The notes under the pieces were generated by a model. That model was not told the origin of the DNA. It saw nothing but the letters and a program-made list of their open reading frames with translations, and ran no database searches. The position numbers and the translations under genes were made by a program. Source: an uncultured beta proteobacterium (GTDB lineage Bacteria; Pseudomonadota; Gammaproteobacteria; Burkholderiales; Rhodocyclaceae). From it: 13,650 nt of DNA. Where the stretch lies: contig CAIYYE010000033.1 in NCBI GenBank assembly GCA_903930395.1, forward strand, positions 1-13,650, in the 5' to 3' direction. Numbering within the stretch: position 1 is the stretch's first letter; each line of letters opens with the position of its first letter. Positions 1 through 5,767 of this stretch are shown one piece after another.

Positions 1-300
1 ATTGACAAACATTGCCATGCTGCTGAGGAGCGAAATTTCACGAATCTGCGCCATACCGATCAGCGAAGCGGCGGTATAGATATCGCGGATGGTCGAGCGG
101 CTTCGGTAGGCAGCCCGATTCGCCTGCGACAGGACGCGTGCGGCGATTACCGGATCGTGCGTAATGTAGTCGCACAGATCACGAAAATTGCTTTCCGGAT
201 CATCCAGCGTTGCCAGAATTTCCGTGACAATGCGGGGAAAACTCGGAAGCTTGGCTGACTTCGAGATGACGTCAGCCTTGGTTATTGGCGCTAATCGCAT
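1..300 (-). CDS. HDOD-domain signalling protein, N-terminal part (cut by window edge)
   Basis: This reading frame opens with ATG at 300-298 and stays open for 100 codons to the left edge, so only the N-terminus is visible. The start (MRLAPITKADVISKSAKLPSF) leads into the HDOD hallmark: LPSFPRIVTEILATLDDP, then the YITHDPVIAARVLSQAN segment at about residues 45-60, where a helix packs around the DP and ..N residues, and further on IRDIYTAASLIGM. HDOD proteins are HD-superfamily relatives that lack the catalytic metal site. They usually act as regulatory scaffolds in motility, biofilm and c-di-GMP circuits. The start lies 2 bases past the stop of the preceding small gene, so it is very likely translated with it as the last visible gene of the operon. 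Any further domains lie outside the window. The family call is firm; the role is inferred. Confidence 0.85.
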   Translation of the reverse strand, partial: MRLAPITKADVISKSAKLPSFPRIVTEILATLDDPESNFRDLCDYITHDPVIAARVLSQANRAAYRSRSTIRDIYTAASLIGMAQIREISLLSSMAMFVN

Positions 301-302
301 GG

Positions 303-629
303 CTAGGCGTTCCGATAAGTCAGGATCTGGTCAAATAGCGCCAACAGGATCGGATCGCTCAGGTTGGCACCAGAGAATATTTCCATGATGCGACGCGCGA
401 CCAGGGCCGTATCGATAGCCACCTGCTCTTCACTTCGCCCGTCAGGTTCGACGATAAAAATAAATTCGGCATGATTGGCGGCCATCTGAGATAAATTATC
501 CTCGGTCAGCACATGCCCTTGCGGCAATGAGAAGCGGAGCTGTCCGTGGCGGCTGACGTCCAGCGGAGCGGCAAGGGTCATGCCCGCCATGGCTTCGGCC
601 ATGGGTAGGTAAATGGTCCGGTACCTCAT
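303..629 (-). CDS. Small protein (108 aa) of unknown function between HD-GYP and HDOD genes
   Basis: I chose ATG at 629-627 because AGGA stands 7 bases upstream. An in-frame GTG at 647 would add 6 residues but has no good ribosome site. The protein is 108 aa, soluble, with no signal or membrane segment. Its N-terminal half (MTLAAPLDVSRHGQLRF, then LPQGHVLTEDNLSQM and a FIFIVEP strand) has the pattern 'aPl....G..l.p.G..LT...l..m......i.V'. That pattern is seen as a small N-terminal module in many HD-GYP phosphodiesterases; this link is from memory and only suggestive. The C-terminal half (residues about 70-105) looks helical. It starts 22 bases after the HD-GYP stop and ends 2 bases before the HDOD start. 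It may be a detached partner or adaptor domain for one of these neighbours. No catalytic motif is visible. Confidence 0.75.
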   Translation of the reverse strand: MRYRTIYLPMAEAMAGMTLAAPLDVSRHGQLRFSLPQGHVLTEDNLSQMAANHAEFIFIVEPDGRSEEQVAIDTALVARRIMEIFSGANLSDPILLALFDQILTYRNA

Positions 630-651
630 TGGATATTCCTGTTCCACTTAG

Positions 652-1839
652 TCATTTAATTGGGCTATCAACTAGGTCGTCGGCGATTTTCGCGAAGGTG
701 GAATGAATCGTCATGAAGGCATCGACGATCACCGGATCAAAATGAGATCCACGCCCCTTGGCGATGATGTTGACCGCCAGACTGTGGGACATTTGAGGCT
801 TGTACACGCGCTTCGAGATAAGCGCGTCATAGACATCGGCCACCGCCATCAGTCTTGCTGGCAAGGGAATATCACTGCCGGAAAGACCATTTGGATAGCC
901 ACTGCCATCCCATTTCTCATGATGGCCATAGGCAATTTCGCGGGCAATATGGAGGAATGAGTTGTACTCCCCGAGCTTAGCCTCGGCGGACAAGATCACG
1001 CTAAAACCATGCTCGACATGTGTCTTCATGATCTCGAATTCCGCCGCATCCAAGGTCCCCTTCTTGAGCAGAATATGGTCTGGAATGGCGACTTTTCCGA
1101 TGTCATGCAAAGGGGCTGATTTGTAGATCAGGTCGATGGCTTCGTCATCCAACTCAGGGGCATACTCCGGGTTTTCGCGTAGCGTCAGGGCCAGTTCCCG
1201 GACATAGTTTTGCGTCCGGCGCAAATGCCGCCCTGTTTCGTTATCGCGAGTTTCGGCGAGCGACGAAAAAGCAATGATCGTTGCGTCCTGTGTCTTCGCC
1301 AGTTGCCGCAAGGTGTTCTGCAACTCGAGATTACGTTGCGCCAATTGGGTGGTTCGTTCTGAAACCCGATGGTCCAGCGCATTGTTCTGACTAACCAGCA
1401 TCCTGAGAACCCGGCCATGGCTGACATGGTTGGCAACGCGGGCAAGCAGCAAGGCCGGCGATAGCGACTTCTCGATCATATCGAGCATGTCGGCTGACGC
1501 CCCGAACTCGACGTTGTGAAGGCTCCCGGGTTCTGTTAAGAAAACAATCGGAATATCGCGCAATGCGGGAATTTTCCGAATTGTTCGACAAAGTTCCAGA
1601 TCTTCGCTCGCCGGTGCAGCAACATCGATCATGATCAAATCGACCGGCGACTCGGTGTTCACATGCCATATAACATCGTGAATATCGGTATAAGCATGGA
1701 CGATGTGGCTCGAAGACAGAGCGCCGACCACCGCCTGAGAATCTCCTTCAGCCCTTTTCAGCAAAATCAAATCTGCCTGATCAGCCACAAAAAGGGCATT
1801 GGCATATTCAATTGCTGCGTTTTGCCCCATGCAATTCAT
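652..1839 (-). CDS. Response regulator with HD-GYP output (RpfG-like c-di-GMP phosphodiesterase)
   Basis: The protein (395 aa) has an N-terminal receiver domain (about residues 14-135), a helical linker (140-185) and an HD-GYP domain (185-385). The HD-GYP core is intact: PLHDIGKVAIPD has the HD pair at 245-246, followed by GHHEKWDGSGYP at 305-316 and ADVYDALISKRVYK. These residues bind the metal centre that hydrolyses c-di-GMP to pGpG or GMP. The receiver has the phospho-acceptor Asp72 (DLIMIDVAAP), Thr102 and Lys124, but the usual acidic pair is reduced: the text reads FVADQ, with Ala before Asp20. Phosphorylation may therefore be weakened or metal binding altered. The ATG start overlaps the stop of the diguanylate cyclase gene (ATGA), so an enzyme making c-di-GMP and one destroying it are translationally coupled. 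A second in-frame ATG lies 3 codons in. The function call is strong; the direction of control by phosphorylation is unknown. Confidence 0.93.
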   Translation of the reverse strand: MNCMGQNAAIEYANALFVADQADLILLKRAEGDSQAVVGALSSSHIVHAYTDIHDVIWHVNTESPVDLIMIDVAAPASEDLELCRTIRKIPALRDIPIVFLTEPGSLHNVEFGASADMLDMIEKSLSPALLLARVANHVSHGRVLRMLVSQNNALDHRVSERTTQLAQRNLELQNTLRQLAKTQDATIIAFSSLAETRDNETGRHLRRTQNYVRELALTLRENPEYAPELDDEAIDLIYKSAPLHDIGKVAIPDHILLKKGTLDAAEFEIMKTHVEHGFSVILSAEAKLGEYNSFLHIAREIAYGHHEKWDGSGYPNGLSGSDIPLPARLMAVADVYDALISKRVYKPQMSHSLAVNIIAKGRGSHFDPVIVDAFMTIHSTFAKIADDLVDSPIK

Positions 1840-3302
1840 GGCATCTCACTCGTCAGTGGTCGTCCCGCATCGTGAATAAAATGCACACTTCCACCTGCAA
1901 GCTTGGCCTGGTACATGGCGATATCTGCGTACTTGAGGAGCGTCTCCTCATCATCGGTATGGCGAGGATATTCGGCGCATCCCAGGCTGCCGCCAATCGA
2001 GACCTGGCAATCATCAAGCTTGATCGGCTCGATCAACTGGTCGATCACGTTCCGGCAAAATCGCCGGATGTCGTCACTGCCGGACAGACCAGGAGCAATG
2101 ATGACGAACTCGTCACCGCCGATGCGGGCCACGGTGTCACTTTCGCGGACGGCCGCAGCAAGCCGTCGGCCGGCCTCATGCAACACCCGATCACCGGCAT
2201 GGTGACCCATCTGGTCGTTGATCGCCTTGAACCGATCGAGATCGACGAAAATCAACGTGAACGGAACCTCACTACGCTTGGCATTCGCTATAGTCTGATG
2301 CAGACGATCATGAAAAAGGTGGCGATTCGGCAGCCCGGTCAGGGTGTCGTAATGCGCCAGGTAGGCAAGGCGCTTTTCGGCGCGCGCCAAACGGGAAATA
2401 TCAGAAAAGATGGCGACGTAACTCAAAACTCGTCCACAGTTGTCAGTCGCCGCACTGATCGTCTGCCATGCCGGATACATCTCGCCATTTTCCCTGCGGT
2501 TGTACATTTCGCCCTGCCATTTGCCGGTTTCGCGCAGGCTTCGCCAGAATTCCGCGTAAAACGCCGAGTCATGAACTCCCGAACGAAGCAGGCTGGCCTT
2601 TCTGCCAATGGCCTCATGCGCGGCATATCCGGTAATCTGGGAAAAAGCGGGATTTACGGCCACAATTTCACCATCGATATCGGTGATCATGACGCCTTCT
2701 GCGGCGCTCTCGAACACCATGGTGGCGATTTTGGTGTCAATTTCGGCTTCGCGAAGATAGGTTATGTTGCGCAAAATCCAGTGCAGTCCGAACAGCTCGC
2801 CATCGCGATAGAGACAAAAAGCGCTGGCCGCAACTATCAGGGGAAAAGATTCATTTGCAGAATGGCGCAGATTCAGTTCACATTCCTCATGCGCACCGGA
2901 TTTGCCGAATACGGTATTGGCACGCAGCTGGTTATAGTGATCGACGCACTTCGGCAGTACCCAGTTCGCAAGGCTTTCGCCAGCCAGTCGCTGGGCTGGT
3001 GCTATTACCGAGGCCGCCGGGTTGCATTGCAGAATCACCCCGTTGCAGTCGGTAACGAGATGAATGTCACGCGAGCAGCGGACCATCTCATCAAGCTCAT
3101 CGCGACTTGATTTGAGCCACGCGCAGGTATTCAGCAACTCCTGGTTGATGGCTTCCAGCGACGAACCCCGCGCGATGCTTTGCCCGAGATCCTCGGCATA
3201 GCGATAGAGTTGGTCACGTATCGCGACATCACTCGAATTTCCTGCGCTTGGCAGGTTCTGCCGGATGGCAGGCAGAACCGGGGAGTGGTTTTCTGGAGTC
3301 AT
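1836..3302 (-). CDS. PAS-PAS-GGDEF diguanylate cyclase
   Basis: The 488-aa soluble protein begins with a helical stretch containing QLYRYAEDLG (31-40), followed by PAS domain 1 (about 75-185), PAS domain 2 (about 192-305, with VFESAAEGVMITDIDGEIV) and a GGDEF domain (about 312-480). The active-site motif GGDEF is intact at 395-399. The inhibitory c-di-GMP-binding site RxxD is present as RESD at 386-389, exactly 5 residues upstream, so product inhibition is expected. The family condenses two GTP to c-di-GMP. No membrane segment or signal peptide is seen, so it is cytosolic and its PAS domains sense an internal cue or a partner. It starts 12 bases after a single-domain receiver gene and overlaps the HD-GYP gene by 4 bases. 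The QLYxYAEDxG motif recurs in the 76-aa protein at 10241-10471, at the matching place in the other cassette. Confidence 0.94.
   Translation of the reverse strand: MTPENHSPVLPAIRQNLPSAGNSSDVAIRDQLYRYAEDLGQSIARGSSLEAINQELLNTCAWLKSSRDELDEMVRCSRDIHLVTDCNGVILQCNPAASVIAPAQRLAGESLANWVLPKCVDHYNQLRANTVFGKSGAHEECELNLRHSANESFPLIVAASAFCLYRDGELFGLHWILRNITYLREAEIDTKIATMVFESAAEGVMITDIDGEIVAVNPAFSQITGYAAHEAIGRKASLLRSGVHDSAFYAEFWRSLRETGKWQGEMYNRRENGEMYPAWQTISAATDNCGRVLSYVAIFSDISRLARAEKRLAYLAHYDTLTGLPNRHLFHDRLHQTIANAKRSEVPFTLIFVDLDRFKAINDQMGHHAGDRVLHEAGRRLAAAVRESDTVARIGGDEFVIIAPGLSGSDDIRRFCRNVIDQLIEPIKLDDCQVSIGGSLGCAEYPRHTDDEETLLKYADIAMYQAKLAGGSVHFIHDAGRPLTSEMP
3254..3279. repeat. Perfect 9-bp inverted repeat inside the start of the cyclase gene
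   Basis: The arms GGTTCTGCC (3254-3262) and GGCAGAACC (3271-3279) are exact reverse complements around an 8-base spacer. In the mRNA of the diguanylate cyclase this would be a GC-rich hairpin at about codons 8-16. It could affect early translation, but it may be chance within coding DNA. Confidence 0.4.
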
Positions 3303-3314
3303 GAGATCAGCACC

Positions 3315-3680
3315 TCACCGGGCCAATATTTCCTTGATCGCGGCCACCAGCTGGAGCGGACTGAAGGGCTTGATGAAATAGGCATCAGCGCCCAGCTTGG
3401 TCCCATAGTCATAATCCTGGGCCTGGCCTCGGGCCGTAACCATGACGACGCGCGTTCCGCTCAGATCCGGGTCCGACTTGATTGCTTTAAGCACCTGAAA
3501 TCCGTCCATAACCCCGGGCATCATGACATCCAGCACAACCAGGTTCGGCTTTCGGGAAAGGACCAGTTCCAAGGCCGTACGGCCATCTTCGGCTTCAAGC
3601 ACCTGAAAGTTTTTACCCAGGGTGATACGCACTAGACGGCGGATATCAGGATGGTCATCAACGAGTAATACTGTGTTCAT
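3315..3680 (-). CDS. Single-domain response regulator (CheY-like receiver), cassette B
   Basis: The whole 121-aa protein is one receiver domain with no output domain. Its conserved residues are the acidic pair Asp8-Asp9 (LLVDDHPDIRR), phospho-acceptor Asp51 (LVVLDVMMPG), Thr82 (VVMVTA) and Lys104 (YFIKPFSPLQL), so it should be phosphorylatable. Such proteins act as shuttles in phosphorelays or bind target proteins. By an ungapped alignment by eye, about 68 of 121 residues match the receiver at 10468-10833, which is also 121 aa and sits in the same position behind a paralogous HTH-receiver gene. It starts 61 bases after that HTH-receiver gene and ends 12 bases before the diguanylate cyclase, which is a plausible target. 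The start is the only ATG consistent with a receiver N-terminus; GAG lies 9 bases upstream. Confidence 0.93.
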   Translation of the reverse strand: MNTVLLVDDHPDIRRLVRITLGKNFQVLEAEDGRTALELVLSRKPNLVVLDVMMPGVMDGFQVLKAIKSDPDLSGTRVVMVTARGQAQDYDYGTKLGADAYFIKPFSPLQLVAAIKEILAR

Positions 3681-3741
3681 GGCGTTTGTCTCAAAAATAT
3701 TTTATCAACCGCAATTAGACAAAAATGGTGGCCGAAGGTAT

Positions 3742-4353
3742 TTAAAGGTAGGCGGCCCGACGCACGACGATGTTGTTAACGATGGCCTTGAGCTGAAAAA
3801 ATGGCACCGGCTTTGTAAAAACCGGAATTTCGGGGGGGAGGCCACCAAGAGCGTCAATCTGGGCTTTATCGAGTCCGGTCACCACCACAATTTCCAGTCC
3901 ATCGCGAAATGATGAGGCAGCGAGCAATCGGATCATCTGAACGCCATCCATGCCCGGCATCGACAGGTCGGTAATCATCAGATCTGGCGAGTCCTTGCCA
4001 ACGCGGATCAAGCCATCGATACCATTGCCTGCTGTGATGACCTCAATGGGCATGTTCCAGCGATCGATGACGGTCCGGTAGAGTTTGATCAGGATGCTGT
4101 CGTCTTCGACAAGCAGGATCTTAATGGGATCGGCAACGGTAATGCTGGAACGATCCGCCGCTTGTTCAGGGGGAAACCCATCGAGTACAAGTTGAACCGA
4201 AGCACGACTGATACGACGATGACCACCATAGGTCTTCCAAGCCTCGAGCTGACCATTTTCAACCCATAGTTGAGCAGTCCTCAACGAGATGCCGAGAATC
4301 TGGGCTGCCTCTCTAGTCGTCAGGTAAGCATTTCGGTGTCCTGTTAATGGCAT
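3742..4353 (-). CDS. HTH-receiver regulator with inverted domain order (excisionase/MerR-type HTH + REC), cassette B
   Basis: The 203-aa protein has an N-terminal DNA-binding domain of the excisionase/BldC/MerR-like type (about 10-58): LTTREAAQILGISLRTAQLW is the helix-turn-helix and GGHRRIS (43-49) is the wing. A linker follows, then a complete receiver domain (about 77-198) with acidic residues Glu83-Asp84-Asp85, phospho-acceptor Asp129 (MITDLSMPG), Thr159 and Lys181 (FTKPVP). Most DNA-binding response regulators carry the receiver first; here the order is reversed. AGGA lies 8 bases before the ATG. The gene opens the operon that encodes a receiver, the cyclase, the HD-GYP protein and HDOD. 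Its paralogue at 10856-11485 carries the key receiver residues at identical positions and opens the other operon. It is probably a phosphorylation-controlled transcription regulator of these operons; the target sites are unknown. Confidence 0.9.
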   Translation of the reverse strand: MPLTGHRNAYLTTREAAQILGISLRTAQLWVENGQLEAWKTYGGHRRISRASVQLVLDGFPPEQAADRSSITVADPIKILLVEDDSILIKLYRTVIDRWNMPIEVITAGNGIDGLIRVGKDSPDLMITDLSMPGMDGVQMIRLLAASSFRDGLEIVVVTGLDKAQIDALGGLPPEIPVFTKPVPFFQLKAIVNNIVVRRAAYL

Positions 4354-4385
4354 TTTTTGGATCCTGATCTGACAATCATGTGCAA

Positions 4386-4391
4386 ATAATA
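4386..4391 (-). promoter_or_regulatory. Possible -10 element (TATTAT) upstream of the cassette B operon
   Basis: On the minus strand TATTAT (5 of 6 matches to TATAAT) lies 32 bases before the ATG of the HTH-receiver gene, in an AT-rich stretch (4381-4440). No good -35 is found at 17 bases; only a T-run lies there. The promoter may therefore depend on an activator or on another sigma factor. This is weak evidence from one hexamer. Confidence 0.25.
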
Positions 4392-4426
4392 CGAATTAAA
4401 CAGAACGGAAAAAATAAAATATGAAA

Positions 4427-4564
4427 CTAATTGATAAAAAATGATAAAACAAATCGAAATATATCCGCATCTGCTTTTTGTTCGTTACGTATATCGCCAA
4501 GCGATGTGGCGAGCATGGCAAGATAGCCACCCCAGAGCGATTCGATTGCGCCGAGGATGTTCAT
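4427..4564 (-). CDS. Possible 45-aa ORF or coding remnant in the 261-bp gap
   Basis: ATG at 4564 opens 45 codons (beginning MNILGAIESLWGGYLAM) and ends at TAG 4429-4427. The first two thirds use codons like the neighbouring genes (CTC, GGC, ATC, TCG), while the last third is AT-rich and runs into the presumed promoter region of the next gene. No strong ribosome site is seen, and an in-frame stop lies 6 codons upstream. It could be a real small protein after the receiver gene, or the leftover tail of a lost gene. I do not recognise it. It contains a small inverted repeat (TCGCCA/TGGCGA around 4495-4515). Confidence 0.22.
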   Translation of the reverse strand: MNILGAIESLWGGYLAMLATSLGDIRNEQKADADIFRFVLSFFIN

Positions 4565-4614
4565 TTCATTTCGTACTCGCTACTAAGCTGACACCTGAAT
4601 CGGGAATAATGGAT

Positions 4615-4989
4615 TCATGCCAGAGCCTTCTTCAGAAATTCGACCAAATTTCCGAGACTTACCGGCTTTTCGAAAAAGGCGTCAGCCCCGAACCCTGCCA
4701 GCATTTCATGCTCATATAAGTGGCCGCATCCACTGACGATCACCACGCAGATCTTGTCAAAAGCATCATCGCGTTTGATGTATCGGCACAACTCTATGCC
4801 TGTCATCCTGCCCGGCATACTGATGTCGAGCACGACCGCCGACGGTCGGTAATTGACGATATGCTCGAAGGCTAAAATCGCGTTCGGTGCCTGATCTACG
4901 TCAAAATGTTCGGCCAGCGCAATCGAATAGAGCCGTCTGAGGTCATCCTGATCATCGACAACCAAAACCGTTTTTCTGACTTTTGCCAT
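4615..4989 (-). CDS. Single-domain response regulator, divergent
   Basis: This 124-aa protein is a lone receiver domain: acidic pair Asp12-Asp13 (VLVVDDQDDLRRL), phospho-acceptor Asp55 (VVLDISMPG), Ser86 in the usual Thr/Ser position (VVIVSG) and Lys108 (FFEKPVS). All the residues needed for phosphorylation are present. Its sequence is more distant from the two 121-aa paralogues, and GRMTGIE replaces the usual MDG turn. It stands between the two operons: 107 bases after the decayed receiver gene with its terminator, and 261 bases before the HTH-receiver gene. It may therefore have its own promoter; a TATAAA hexamer lies about 30 bases before the start but lacks a clear -35. A purine-rich GGGGGAGAG sits 7 bases before the ATG. 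Target unknown. Confidence 0.92.
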   Translation of the reverse strand: MAKVRKTVLVVDDQDDLRRLYSIALAEHFDVDQAPNAILAFEHIVNYRPSAVVLDISMPGRMTGIELCRYIKRDDAFDKICVVIVSGCGHLYEHEMLAGFGADAFFEKPVSLGNLVEFLKKALA

Positions 4990-5083
4990 GGAGGCACTCT
5001 CCCCCGATAAGTATTTTTATAAACCAAACTGAAAATTACCTGCGGGCAGTTTCAACTCCGATTCTTGTTTTCACTGCTTGCGC

Positions 5084-5105
5084 AAAAAACCAACGCCTAC
5101 GTCGG
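5084..5105 (-). terminator. Likely intrinsic terminator of operon A
   Basis: On the minus strand CCGACG (5105-5100), loop TAGG and CGTTGG (5095-5090) form a 6-bp stem with one G-U pair. Up to three further weaker pairs (A-U, G-U, A-U) are possible. Six T residues (5089-5084) follow directly. The hairpin contains the stop codon of the decayed receiver gene. It would end transcription of the operon carrying the binding protein and sensor kinase. The stem is short, so efficiency is uncertain. Confidence 0.55.
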
Positions 5106-5321
5106 TCTGGCAAACGCAAGCACCGTTTCCACGAGCTGGTGCGGATTGATCGGCTTTCCGATATAGCCAACCACAACGGACTCCAAACAAACGTTGATTT
5201 CTTCGCTAAAGGCATGTGCCGTCTGGCTGACAACAGGCAAGCCGGCGCCATCCTCTAGAAGATTGCTAAGCAGTATTTCCTGGTTGATTTAGTTATCCTC
5301 AGCGACCAGTACGAGTCGCAT
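5097..5321 (-). pseudogene. Decayed response-regulator receiver gene (premature stop and internal deletion)
   Basis: From ATG 5321-5319, preceded by AAGGGG at a normal distance, the frame reads MRLVLVAEDN, then a TAA stop at codon 11 (5291-5289). It continues in the same frame with INQEILLSNLLED, then LPVVSQTAHAF, GYIGKPINPHQLVETVLAFA and TAG at 5099-5097. This is unmistakably a receiver of the kind found at the end of hybrid kinases (AEDNPxNQE ... MTAHA ... GxxDYxxKPI). The TAA sits exactly where Pro is usual. Some 55-60 residues, including the phospho-acceptor Asp, are missing between the LLED and LPVV segments, and the AGMDDY region reads SVVVGY. It follows the receiver gene at 5375-5767 by 53 bases. 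It cannot make a working receiver; a 10-residue peptide is the only product. Confidence 0.82.
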
Positions 5322-5374
5322 GCGAACACCCCTTTATTAACCCTATCGTCAGCCGGTACGCCAAAACGCCATCT

Positions 5375-5767
5375 TCAATCACGACCGCCCCCCGGATTTC
5401 CAAGAAGACGATCGATCGTCGCCTGCAATCCGACAAGCGAAAATGGCTTCGCCAGGTAGTCGTCGGCGCCCGCCTCACGGGCCAGTTCGAGATCGGACAC
5501 TTGAGCCAGCGCACTGACTATCACCACAGGAGTCGCCGCCAACTCGGGAGTTCCCTTGATCGCTCGACACACGCTCAGTCCATCGAGACATCCTGGCATC
5601 ATCACGTCTAGCAGCACCAAATCCGGCCGCTGAAAAGTGACAGCCTCAAGACCAGCTTCGCCACTATCGGCTTCGATCACATCGTAAGGCCGGGAGCGCA
5701 TCGCCATCCTCACCAGCTTGCGGATTTCCGGACGATCTTCAACTATCAGTATGGTTTTCCGGCTCAC
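5375..5767 (-). CDS. Single-domain response regulator paired with the membrane sensor kinase
   Basis: This is a 130-aa lone receiver: Glu10-Asp11 acidic pair (ILIVEDRPEIRK), phospho-acceptor Asp54 (VLLDVMMPG), Ser85 (VVIVSA) and Lys107 (YLAKPFS). A short Gly-rich tail ends the protein. I chose GTG at 5767, which overlaps the kinase stop as GTGA and has AAGGA about 10 bases upstream. An in-frame ATG at 5776 would add 3 residues but has its Shine-Dalgarno only 2 bases away. The direct overlap with the sensor kinase gene makes it that kinase's most likely phosphate acceptor. With no output domain, it must act through a partner or pass phosphate on. A broken receiver gene follows. Confidence 0.92.
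   Translation of the reverse strand: MSRKTILIVEDRPEIRKLVRMAMRSRPYDVIEADSGEAGLEAVTFQRPDLVLLDVMMPGCLDGLSVCRAIKGTPELAATPVVIVSALAQVSDLELAREAGADDYLAKPFSLVGLQATIDRLLGNPGGGRD

Noticed and set aside
1812..3110. Plus-strand open frame of 432 codons opposite the diguanylate cyclase
   Set aside because: It lies fully antisense to a gene with intact PAS and GGDEF motifs, and its translation shows no domain pattern. It is a by-product of GC-rich codon use.
3742..4353. Excisionase-like HTH as a sign of a phage or integrative element
   Set aside because: The HTH is fused to a receiver, and no integrase, attachment repeat or phage gene is present. This HTH family is also common in ordinary regulators.
4596..4617. 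Inverted repeat TGAATC/GATTCA at the end of the receiver gene, considered as a terminator
   Set aside because: The stem is only 6 AT-rich base pairs with a 10-base loop and no following T-run.
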